Positions 11,630-19,858 of a stretch of 64,000 nt of DNA are shown here, in pieces. The DNA comes from Planctomycetota bacterium (GTDB taxonomy: Bacteria > Planctomycetota > Brocadiia > SM23-32 > JAKLEA01), in assembly GCA_022711755.1 (NCBI GenBank), contig JAKLEA010000004.1, positions 1-64,000 on the forward strand, read 5' to 3'. A model generated the notes under the pieces. The model ran no database searches and was not told the DNA's origin. It was given only the letters and a program-made list of their open reading frames with translations. A program made the translations under genes and the position numbers. Position 1 is the first letter of the stretch. Each line of letters opens with the position of its first letter.

Positions 11630-13885
11630 TCAACGCAATACCGGCAGGGGGATGTTGTCGAGGAGGCCGGCGGGCTTGCCGGTAAGCGTCGCAATGGCGT
11701 CCCGGGCGGCAAGGCGCGCGGCCTCGTTCGCGTCCGACGACATGACCGCCTGGAGAAATTCCAGCGCGCGCGAATCGCCCGTCTTGCCCAGCAGTCTGCA
11801 AGCATCAACCCGTATGCGATAATCGCCGTCCTTCAAAATCCGGACGAGCATCGGCGTAGCCCCAGCGCCTCCGTGAAGCTCCAGTTGCCCGAACGCCGTC
11901 TGCGCTTCGGTCTTGGCTGAATTTGAGCCGGTCTTATGCGACTCCTTCAGCGCGATGAAACACTTTATCACCTCGGCGTGCGTGCTGTATGAATCCTTTA
12001 TCGCCAGCCGGGACAGATCCTTGCGCGCCCCCTCAAGATCGTCCTTCAGAAACGCCTGCAGCGCAGGCTCGAACTGCTTCGGGATGGCGACCGTCTGATC
12101 GCTCTTTGCAGGCTCCGGCGGTTTGGTTTCCGTCTTTGGCGGCGGAGGGGCGGACGACGGACTCTTACTCGCCGTTGCGGGTTTCGGGGCGGGCTTCTCA
12201 GCAGTCTTATCCGCCGGTTTGACCGTCGCCTTCGGCGGCTGCTCGGAGGCGGGTTTTGCGGGCGGTTCCGGTTTCGGGGACGGCGGTTTTTCCGTCGCCG
12301 CCGCATGCGCCGATGCAGGCGACGGCGCGGGCTGCGCAACCTTCTCCGCCGGAACAGCCTCGGAGGATGGCTTTTCAGGCGACTTGGTTTCCGACGCAGG
12401 TTTTGGAGGGACTACCGGCGGAACCGCAGGCCGGGGCGATTCGGCAACCTGCGATGTCTGCGCCGGTTGATCGGCGGTTGTAGAAACATGGTCGTCCTTG
12501 CGCCCGGCAGACCTGACAGCGAAGAAGACCGCAACCGCAGCCGCCGCGATTACTACGCCAGCTATCGCATAAGCCTTTCGCCGCGATGATCCCGCCTCCG
12601 AAACCGGCGACGCATCCCCCGGCCCGGCGGCTGGTCCAACCGATGCCGCCTGCCCTGACGCTGAAGTCACAACCGGAGCCAATGCCGGGGCAGGTTCCGC
12701 CGGGGCGACGGTTGACTCGGAATGCGATACGGGAACCGCGCCGGCAACGATGGTCGAGCTGTAACGCTCGATATTGATCCGGCTCACGGAATCCGTCGCG
12801 CTCCGGGGCGGCTGGAAGCCGATGGTCTCAAGGGCGGACTGCAACGCCCGCTCCATGTCCGCAGGCGTCTGGTAGCGGTCCTCCGGGTCCTTCGCCATCG
12901 CCTTCATGACAATGGCGCTCGTTGCCGCTGACACCGTCGGCATGGCCTCTCGCGGGTCTGGCACGGGCTTGGTGAGGTGGCAGAGCATGATGGCCGTCAT
13001 CGTCGGCCCGTCGTAGGGCGTCCGGCCCGTCGCCATGTGGTAGAGGCTTGCGCCCAGGGAGTAGATGTCCGCGCGGATGTCCACGTCCCTTGAGCCTGAC
13101 GCCTGCTCCGGCGAGATGTAGTGCGGCGTGCCGAGGGCCATGCCGGTCTGGGTCAGCTTCGGCCCATGCTGCTCCCCCAGTCTGGCCAGCCCCAGGTCCG
13201 ACACCTTTGCCAGCCCGCAGACGGCGTCGCCCTTGTCCGCCGCGGGACGAATGTAGAGCACGTTGTCGGGCTTGATGTCCCGGTGGACTATCCCGTTGTC
13301 CCATGCGTGCTGGAGCGCGCGGCATACCTGAATGCAGATGCCCAGCGCCTCCGGCTCGCCCATCGGCCCGCTCGCGTCCAGAATGCCGCCCACGTTCTCC
13401 CCGTCCACGAACTCCATCGCCATGAAGTAGACGTCCTTTTCACGCCCGACTTCATAGCAGTGAACGATGTTGACGTGGTTGAGGCTGGCGACGGCTCGCG
13501 CCTCCCGCCGGAAGCGCGAGATGAAGTCCGGATCCCCCGCCAACTCGTCCTTCAGAACCTTCAGCGCTACCGTCCGCCCCAGGTCCAGGTGGCGCGCCTT
13601 GTAGACGCTGCCCATCCCCCCCGCGCCAAGCTCCTCGAGAATCTCATACGAACCGAGGATTTTCAGCCGCTCCCGGTTGCCGGCCGCGCGCCGGACGGCC
13701 TCCCCCTGCGCAAAGGTGATCAGCTTGCGGTCCAGCATGATCTCGACAAGGTCCTTGGATATGCCCATCCCGCCCATCTGCGCCTGCGTTTCAAGGCAGC
13801 GCTCCAGTTGGGCGTCGGTCACGTAGGCGAACTCAAGAGCCGCCTCCGCGAAGGCCTTGTCGTTTTCATCCCGGTAGTCCGGCAT
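11630..13885 (-). CDS. Transmembrane Hanks-type Ser/Thr protein kinase with C-terminal HEAT-like region
   Basis: A 751-residue protein. Residues 10-68 are a helical module (LERCLETQ ... LITFAQGEAV) also seen in the FHA protein at 23139. The kinase domain (about 80-350) is complete: glycine loop GAGGMGSVYKA (87-97), Lys109 in VALKVLK, HRDIKPDN (201-208), DLG in place of DFG (230-232), and SPE (258-260). One membrane segment (about 436-458) is followed by a long Pro/Lys/Ala-rich linker and a C-terminal region with HEAT-like helices (YRIRVDACRLLGKTGD). The kinase faces the cytoplasm and the tail the outside. The start at 13885 was preferred to 13945 because of a GGGA site and agreement with the other protein's N-terminus; the longer form would begin inside the palindrome array. 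Confidence 0.9.
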   Translation of the reverse strand: MPDYRDENDKAFAEAALEFAYVTDAQLERCLETQAQMGGMGISKDLVEIMLDRKLITFAQGEAVRRAAGNRERLKILGSYEILEELGAGGMGSVYKARHLDLGRTVALKVLKDELAGDPDFISRFRREARAVASLNHVNIVHCYEVGREKDVYFMAMEFVDGENVGGILDASGPMGEPEALGICIQVCRALQHAWDNGIVHRDIKPDNVLYIRPAADKGDAVCGLAKVSDLGLARLGEQHGPKLTQTGMALGTPHYISPEQASGSRDVDIRADIYSLGASLYHMATGRTPYDGPTMTAIMLCHLTKPVPDPREAMPTVSAATSAIVMKAMAKDPEDRYQTPADMERALQSALETIGFQPPRSATDSVSRINIERYSSTIVAGAVPVSHSESTVAPAEPAPALAPVVTSASGQAASVGPAAGPGDASPVSEAGSSRRKAYAIAGVVIAAAAVAVFFAVRSAGRKDDHVSTTADQPAQTSQVAESPRPAVPPVVPPKPASETKSPEKPSSEAVPAEKVAQPAPSPASAHAAATEKPPSPKPEPPAKPASEQPPKATVKPADKTAEKPAPKPATASKSPSSAPPPPKTETKPPEPAKSDQTVAIPKQFEPALQAFLKDDLEGARKDLSRLAIKDSYSTHAEVIKCFIALKESHKTGSNSAKTEAQTAFGQLELHGGAGATPMLVRILKDGDYRIRVDACRLLGKTGDSRALEFLQAVMSSDANEAARLAARDAIATLTGKPAGLLDNIPLPVLR

Positions 13886-13940
13886 TGCTGATTCCCGGCG
13901 GGGCGGACGGAAGACTCGGAAGGTCGGGACTCCCCGCGCC

Positions 13941-14036
13941 CTCATCTCTGATGAGCCTCATCTGGGATGAGCCTCATCTTGGATGCGACGCATCTCTGAT
14001 GCGCTGCATCCTCGATGCTCTGCATCCCCGATCAAT
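13941..14036. repeat. Six tandem 16-bp palindromic units
   Basis: Six units of exactly 16 bases, each built as xxCATC-nnn-GATGxx with a short spacer. Unit 1 is CTCATCTCTGATGAGC and unit 4 CGCATCTCTGATGCGC, so the arms change together and keep pairing. The array ends 55 bases before the kinase start, in its promoter or leader. It may be a set of operator sites or an RNA with serial small hairpins. Units 5 and 6 are less perfect. Confidence 0.85.
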
Positions 14037-14105
14037 CGCTTGTTCCGCGAATCCCTCCGCCCGTAAGTAAGCATATCCGGCGTGTATGCCCCGTTCCAGA
14101 CATTT

Positions 14106-14228
14106 TGCCCCCGGGGGGTATCCGGTCAGTGAAGGGAGCGTTTATATGCCAGCCACTCGTAGGGGCGGGTTTGAAACCCGCCCCTACGCTGCCACGCGCC
14201 CGTGACTGACGCCGTACCCCGGGGGGCA
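14106..14228. repeat. Nested inverted-repeat element (MITE-like), contains repeat family B
   Basis: The ends are inverted copies: TGCCCCCGGGGGGTA at 14106-14120 and TACCCCGGGGGGCA at 14215-14228. Inside, GTCAGT and ACTGAC also pair, and the core at 14159-14187 is a 29-base palindrome (one central unpaired base) beginning GTAGGGGCGGGTTT. A related core flanks 39666-39877. The segment CCACGCGCCCGT resembles part of repeat family C. No coding potential is seen from 13946 to 14375 apart from these repeats. Confidence 0.55.
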
Positions 14229-14375
14229 TGGCATATGCGCAAAGCAATTACTTGGGCGTTGAAATCAGAGAAAGCAGCGCGCCATTCCTGTTTTCGCATC
14301 TGTTCTCTGCAGAACGATGTATTTCCGAGCGATCAGCGCGGGACTGCGGCCCAAATCCCGCTGTCGGCCTGAATT

Positions 14376-15110
14376 CTATTTTTGCGCGACGACCATGATT
14401 TCGATCTCGTCAAGGTCGAGGGGGCGCTTCCCCCAGTTGCCCGCTGTTCCGCCCCACATGTGTTGCGCGGCCATGCCTGCCGCCCGGATGAGGAGGGCGA
14501 GTTCGGTTGGCGTGAACGCCCTTTCCCGGAGCGCGACGGGCGGCAATCCCTCGCGCGGCGGCATTTCTGACGATTCAACCATGCCCAGGGGGTCAAATCG
14601 CCCCGCGGCCACGTCGCTATTCTGGAATCTGCGAATCATCGCCGTCCCATTGAGGACGGTCAGGATGGCCTTCCCGCGCGGCTTCAGGCTTCGGGAGATG
14701 TTGCGCAGGATGGACAGGGGCTGCTCGATGGGATCGTCATCCCGACCGAGCAGGCCGAATGATCCCTCGCAGAGGCAGACGGCAGCGTCGAATCTCTCCG
14801 GAAACTCGAAGCGCGCCGCGTTTGCATGAATCAGTTCCAGGCGAACGCCGGCGGCTCTGGCCGCTTCAGCGGCCTTTGACAGCATTCCCTCTGACAGGTC
14901 AAGTCCGGTGACCGCGTATCCGCGCCGGGCAAGGGCGACGGCATGACGCCCCGTTCCGCATCCGACGTCGAGGATCGAGCCACCCGGGGGCAGGCCCAGC
15001 TCGCTCACAAGAAAATCCACTTCGTTTGCGGTGTTCCTGGTGAAAACGTTTTCTTCGTAGATTGGCGCGTGCGCGTCAAAGAAGTTTTCCCATGCGGTCT
15101 TGTCCGGCAT
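14376..15110 (-). CDS. Class I SAM-dependent methyltransferase
   Basis: A 244-residue cytoplasmic protein. Motif I is textbook (ILDVGCGTG, residues 46-54), followed by the acidic residue of motif II in VTGLDLS and the post-II block ANAARFEFPERFDAAVC. The C-terminal half (LKPRGKAILTVLN) fits small-molecule methyltransferases of the Methyltransf_25/11 groups. The substrate cannot be deduced. The start at 15110 has AAAGGAGA upstream and was preferred to an ATG at 15137. The BNR-protein gene lies upstream on the same strand, but 70 bases of A+T-rich sequence with TATATATATA lie between them and could hold a promoter. Confidence 0.88.
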   Translation of the reverse strand: MPDKTAWENFFDAHAPIYEENVFTRNTANEVDFLVSELGLPPGGSILDVGCGTGRHAVALARRGYAVTGLDLSEGMLSKAAEAARAAGVRLELIHANAARFEFPERFDAAVCLCEGSFGLLGRDDDPIEQPLSILRNISRSLKPRGKAILTVLNGTAMIRRFQNSDVAAGRFDPLGMVESSEMPPREGLPPVALRERAFTPTELALLIRAAGMAAQHMWGGTAGNWGKRPLDLDEIEIMVVAQK

Positions 15111-15180
15111 TGCTCGATTCTCCTTTGAGTTCTCCAAACGTGTAAAACCCGAATTATTTGCCCTTTCAGTTATATATATA

Positions 15181-17613
15181 TCACTTGAAATCCGCCGTCG
15201 CGGCGAGACGCCATGTCACCCCGCTGTCGTCGGTCATCATGAGCGCGCGACGCGTTCCGAAGTTGTCGTTGCGATAGAACCAGTAGGTGGACCAATAATC
15301 GTAGGACAGGAACAGCCGCCCGCGCCGGTCAACCGTCAGCCTGTGATAGAAGACGCTGTATTCCGAGAACGGAGGCGCGACCAGCGCGCGCGGCGCCTCC
15401 CACGCCCCGCCCGGTCGCTTGCGCATGTGGGAGAGCGTCGGGTAGGTGGAATGCGGGAACCGCGCGTCCTCCGTGTGCCAGAGCCGGAAGACCAGGTGCA
15501 ACGCGTCCTCATTATCGCACAACAGTCCCACGTAGGTCTGCCTCAGTCCCGGCCCGACGTCCTCAGCTTCCGTCCAGCCGGACGAGGCGTCGTTCGGCTT
15601 CAGAGACCGCGCGTATTTGAACGTCCTCCCGTGCGTTCCCACCAGCGCGTGAAGCGTTCCGCCGCTGTCCATCGTGATGGACGGCGTGTTGTGGACGTCG
15701 TTTGCGGGCGGGCCGTAGCCGATCAGCGCGGGCTGGTCAAGCGATTTCGTCGCGCGGTCGTATGTCACCACGTAAGTCGGCACGCCGGGGACCTTCTCAT
15801 CCGGCTCCGTCGCCTCCGCCCAGATCACATGAACTTTGTCTCCCCTGGACACCAGCGATGACGGGATGCCGGAGTGCGCGGCAAGCCCTATGCACTTCGA
15901 GCTGATCCTCGCCGGCGCGCCCATCCGGACTCCGTCCGGCGTCTTCTCCGGCAGGAAGAGATCAAGGTCGTGAATGGTTCGCCAGATGAGTTTCGGGTCG
16001 CGCCCCGTTCGCGTGAAGCGCGCAACCGGCGGGGGGCCGCTCGGAATGTCGTGGCCCGAGAACTGCTCTATATCGAAGGCGGCGGGCTTGCCTTCCTCCT
16101 GTTCTATCAGACAGGCTGAGAACGTCTCTCCGCCGTCGGCGGAACGCAACAGCGCCGGGCGGCCGTCGGAGCGAGCGAGGACGTAAATGTCATTGTCGGC
16201 GTCGAACGCGATTTTTGTGCTGATCGGGCTGAAGTCGCCGCCTGCGAGCGCGCCTTTTACGGCATCGCGGAATTCGCGTCTGACCCACCGCGAATCGCGC
16301 AGGAACGCAATCCCGGAAGCGGTCAGCGAATACGGACGGTTCCGAGAATCAAAGTAGAACTGGTTCTCCAACGGATAATCCGGGAGATAGCCCAACTGCT
16401 CGTTCTCGTGAGAGTACGGCTTCAGATCCAGCGGCAGGGCCAGGGGACGAGATGCGGGGGCCTCGCCGGTTCTCACGATCAGGCTAGAGTAGGTCGAGAA
16501 ATCGGGGGCTGATTTGGGGGTCGCCCTGATATGGCAAATACGCCCGGCGTCATGGCCGTCGCCGGTTTTCGGAATCGTGAACCGGATGGGAACTTTGCGC
16601 GACTCGCCCGGTTTGAGCGCGATTTCGCCTGCGCCGATTTTCGCGTCCCATTCCTCGTCCGGAAACTCCAGGCTCAGGCTGATATCCTGCGAAGAGGCGG
16701 AGTTGTTCTGAACAAGGAACTCGATCTCCCGCGCCTGGCCGGGGACGCCATAAACCGTGCGGCTGTAGGGCGTGAGCAGCCAGCGGTGCGACTGGAGCGG
16801 GAAAAAGGACGACGGCTTGTTCGTCCAGAATCCGAGATTTGGATGTGGGTCCTTGTCGTCCCACCGGGTGACGCCGTCAATGTTCACGACGGCTTCCTGA
16901 GAAGGGAGGTGCAGCCGCCAGGGGGCGGCGTCGCGGGGGACAGAGGGATCGAATCGGCATGAAGCCTTTCCATCCGTGCCGATTTGCATGACTGCGAGCG
17001 TTTTGCCGTTGGCGTCGAAAATCTCCAGAGGGCCGGAGTTCTTCGGCAGTCCCGTTACGTCAACGGCAAGATCGGTGTTGCGCGGCATGAAGCAGATGTC
17101 CCCCGGGACGCCGGGGTTGAAAAACACAATCGGCTCCTGATGCCGCTCGTCCTTGTGGCCGCGCGAAGTTTCGATGAGGTAGCGGGGGCAGTTGGTCTCG
17201 AATCCCCAGACGATGCCCTCGCCGTAGCGGTCCTGGGAAATCGTGATATTCAGGGCGTAAATGCCCGCCCGCTTGACATCCGCCGTCATCCGGACGCGTT
17301 GCCATGGACCGGGGCCGCTTCCTGCGGGGCGTCCGTCGTCCGGGATGGAGACGTCGCGGATGACGCGCCTGTCCGGGCCGGCCAGAACCGCCCGCAACTC
17401 GGTGTGAACGCCGCCTCTATTCAGGTCTCGTTTGTGAAGGTCAATGACCAGTTCCCCGGGCGACGCAAGGAAGTAGACGCCCCCTGCGCCCCCGATGCCC
17501 ATCGAAACGTCCGCCTGTCCATTATCCATGGCCTTGTCCCCGGCAATTGCGGCAGGGATCAGAAGACAGAAAACAGCCAGCCCGCACGGAGAAATCATAT
17601 TTTGTCTTGTCAT
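15181..17613 (-). CDS. Secreted BNR/Asp-box repeat protein (BNR-4-like)
   Basis: About 810 residues with a signal peptide (NMISPCGLAVFCLLIPAAIA). The N-terminal half has beta-sandwich regions, including an Ig-like part near ALKPGESRKVPIRFTI. The C-terminal half has propeller repeats with Asp-boxes (SADGGETF, TDDSGVTW) and the block DYWSTYWFYRNDNFG, as in BNR-4 proteins of polysaccharide-degrading bacteria. Such proteins may be sialidase-like, lyase-like or only binding; catalytic residues are not evident. The start is uncertain: ATGs at 17649, 17619, 17613 and 17598 are in frame and none has a strong RBS. Confidence 0.7.
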   Translation of the reverse strand: MTRQNMISPCGLAVFCLLIPAAIAGDKAMDNGQADVSMGIGGAGGVYFLASPGELVIDLHKRDLNRGGVHTELRAVLAGPDRRVIRDVSIPDDGRPAGSGPGPWQRVRMTADVKRAGIYALNITISQDRYGEGIVWGFETNCPRYLIETSRGHKDERHQEPIVFFNPGVPGDICFMPRNTDLAVDVTGLPKNSGPLEIFDANGKTLAVMQIGTDGKASCRFDPSVPRDAAPWRLHLPSQEAVVNIDGVTRWDDKDPHPNLGFWTNKPSSFFPLQSHRWLLTPYSRTVYGVPGQAREIEFLVQNNSASSQDISLSLEFPDEEWDAKIGAGEIALKPGESRKVPIRFTIPKTGDGHDAGRICHIRATPKSAPDFSTYSSLIVRTGEAPASRPLALPLDLKPYSHENEQLGYLPDYPLENQFYFDSRNRPYSLTASGIAFLRDSRWVRREFRDAVKGALAGGDFSPISTKIAFDADNDIYVLARSDGRPALLRSADGGETFSACLIEQEEGKPAAFDIEQFSGHDIPSGPPPVARFTRTGRDPKLIWRTIHDLDLFLPEKTPDGVRMGAPARISSKCIGLAAHSGIPSSLVSRGDKVHVIWAEATEPDEKVPGVPTYVVTYDRATKSLDQPALIGYGPPANDVHNTPSITMDSGGTLHALVGTHGRTFKYARSLKPNDASSGWTEAEDVGPGLRQTYVGLLCDNEDALHLVFRLWHTEDARFPHSTYPTLSHMRKRPGGAWEAPRALVAPPFSEYSVFYHRLTVDRRGRLFLSYDYWSTYWFYRNDNFGTRRALMMTDDSGVTWRLAATADFK

Positions 17614-17815
17614 ATTCATCATGCTACAGGATGTCGCGGCGGCAGGCAATTCATCAAGGGGGAATGGGATGGCGCATGTGCCGGCATCCCGCCCCTGTTC
17701 TTGTTAGGGTTCATGGGCACGGCTATAATCCAATCGGAGTTCGTGACGTCCCGCGCGGGAAGTCTGCGGGGTGTCAATGGAGCGGAGCCGCCGTCGTCTT
17801 TCAGGCCGGAGCGAT

Positions 17816-19858
17816 ATGAATCTTCTCTCAGCCGCCAGCTTATTTGGGTCCGGACTTGATCCGGCGCTGGCATACATCGGCCCCGGCGCGGGATTCGGCC
17901 TGTTCTCGTCATTCCTGGTCGTGATCGCGGCGTTCGGTCTTGCGCTGGCCTCGTTCCTGGTCTGGCCGGTCAGGCTGGTCATTGCGCTTATACGAGGCTT
18001 GAAAAGAAGTGGTAAGGCGAGAGTCCGACGGCTGATCATCGTCGGCCTGGACGGGATGTCCCACGGTCTGACCGCCCGGATGCTGGAGGACGGCAGGCTG
18101 CCGAACCTGGCGCGGTTGCGAGACAAAGGGCATTTCGGCCCATTGGAAACCACGAATCCTCCGATCTCGCCCGTCGCATGGTCAACGTTCCAGACCGGGA
18201 CCGATCCCGGGGGACACGCGATCTTCGATTTCCTCTCGCGCGATCCGGCCTCGTACATGCCGCAACTCTCCTCCGCCCGAATCGGCAAGCCGAAGCGTTT
18301 CCTGAAGATCGGGCGATGGACAATCCCGCTTGAGCGTTCGCCCGCGCGACTTCTGCGCAGAAGCAAGCCGTTCTGGAGCATCCTGGGCGAGCACGGCGTC
18401 TTCTCCTCCATCCTGCGCGTCCCGATCACGTTCCCCCCCGAAAGGTTCAACGGACACCTGCTGTCGGCGATGTGCGCGCCCGACCTCATGGGGACACAGG
18501 GCACGTTCATCTACTACACGACCTGCGACGACGCGGGGGAACTGCCCGGGGGCAAGGTCGTCAAGGTCGAGAAGAATGACGGCGTCATTCGCGGAAGCGT
18601 CCCCGGCCCGGCCAATCCTCTGTCCGCAGACGGGGCGGAGTTGTCGGCCATGCTCACTTTCCGACCGGACGGCAATGGCGGAGGCGAGCTTGATATTGCC
18701 GGGGCGGTCGCGCAGTTGAAGGCCGGGGAGTTCAGCGATTGGACGCGCGTGATATTCCACGCGGCGCCGGGGGTATCAATCAGCGGAATCTGCCGCTTCC
18801 TGCTTAAATCCGCCGGGCCGGACTTCTCGCTTTACTCCACGGCGCTGCACATTGATCCCGCAAAGCCCGCGCTGCCGATCTCACATCCGGCGTATTACTC
18901 GATCTACCTGGCAAAATTGCTAGGCCCGTTTGCTACTCTCGGGCTTGCAGAGGACACGTGGGCCTTGAACGACGGCATCCTTGACGAGCGCCAGTTCCTC
19001 GACCTCTGCCGACTGATCCACACCGAGCGCGAGAAGATGTTTTTCAACGCTCTGGACAGGCAGAGGGCGGGTGTGATTGCCTGCGTTTTCGACATTACCG
19101 ACCGCGCGCAGCACATGTTCCCTCCCGGCGAAGGCCCCGTCGAGGAGGCGTATGCGGCGGCGGACGCGCTCATCGGGAAAACCATGGAGATGATGCGCAA
19201 GGGCGACGAGTTGATCGTCCTTTCCGATCACGGTTTCACGGAATTCCGCCGCTGCGTGAGCTTGAACTCGTGGCTGATGTCGGAGGGATACCTGTGCCTG
19301 AAGGGCGGGGCGCAGCGCTGCGGGAGTTACTTTGCCGACGCGGACTGGACGCGATCGAGCGCCTACGCGCTGGGCATGAACGGCGTCTTCCTGAACGTTC
19401 GAGGGCGAGAATCACAGGGCATCGTCGAGCCGGAGAAGGCAGCCGCGCTGGCCGAGGAAATCGCCGTGAAATTGAGAGCGCTCAGCGATCCGTCAACCGG
19501 CGAGCGAGCCGTGGCGAACGTCCACAAAGCGGATGACATCTTCCACGGCCCATACGCCGGGGAAGGGCCGGACCTGGTCGTCGGCTTCAATGCCGGATAT
19601 CGCGTGGAGTGGGAGTCCGTCACCGGGAAGTTCGACGGACGAGTCTTCAGCGACAACGAGTTGGCGTGGCGCGGGGACCACTGCGTCGAACCGTCGCTCG
19701 TGCCCGGCGTTTTCTTCAGCAGCATGAAGCCGTCCGGCGGACGGCAGCGTATGATTGACATGGCGCCGAGCATTCTGGAACTGTTCGGCGTTCCGATTCC
19801 GGGATACATGAAGGGCAGGCCGCTTTTCAGCCCCGCTGATTTTGAAGGCGCAACGTGA
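17816..19858 (+). CDS. Membrane-anchored AlkP-superfamily phosphohydrolase (COG3379-type)
   Basis: A 680-residue enzyme. Two hydrophobic stretches at the N-terminus (ending in SFLVWPVRLVIALIRGL) should anchor it. The catalytic domain starts at RRLIIVGLDGMSHG with the first metal-binding Asp; the nucleophile is probably a Ser/Thr in SPVAWSTFQTG; later metal ligands are in LSDHGF and GDHCVEP. This order fits the predicted phosphohydrolase/phosphomutase group COG3379, related to nucleotide pyrophosphatases. The substrate is unknown. The start at 17816 (GGAG 6 bases upstream) was chosen over 17771. It overlaps the next gene by 4 bases (GTGA), so the two are translated together. Confidence 0.85.
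   Translation: MNLLSAASLFGSGLDPALAYIGPGAGFGLFSSFLVVIAAFGLALASFLVWPVRLVIALIRGLKRSGKARVRRLIIVGLDGMSHGLTARMLEDGRLPNLARLRDKGHFGPLETTNPPISPVAWSTFQTGTDPGGHAIFDFLSRDPASYMPQLSSARIGKPKRFLKIGRWTIPLERSPARLLRRSKPFWSILGEHGVFSSILRVPITFPPERFNGHLLSAMCAPDLMGTQGTFIYYTTCDDAGELPGGKVVKVEKNDGVIRGSVPGPANPLSADGAELSAMLTFRPDGNGGGELDIAGAVAQLKAGEFSDWTRVIFHAAPGVSISGICRFLLKSAGPDFSLYSTALHIDPAKPALPISHPAYYSIYLAKLLGPFATLGLAEDTWALNDGILDERQFLDLCRLIHTEREKMFFNALDRQRAGVIACVFDITDRAQHMFPPGEGPVEEAYAAADALIGKTMEMMRKGDELIVLSDHGFTEFRRCVSLNSWLMSEGYLCLKGGAQRCGSYFADADWTRSSAYALGMNGVFLNVRGRESQGIVEPEKAAALAEEIAVKLRALSDPSTGERAVANVHKADDIFHGPYAGEGPDLVVGFNAGYRVEWESVTGKFDGRVFSDNELAWRGDHCVEPSLVPGVFFSSMKPSGGRQRMIDMAPSILELFGVPIPGYMKGRPLFSPADFEGAT

Noticed and set aside
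13941..14036. CRISPR array
   Set aside because: The repeat is 16 bases with no unique spacers, and there are no cas genes nearby.
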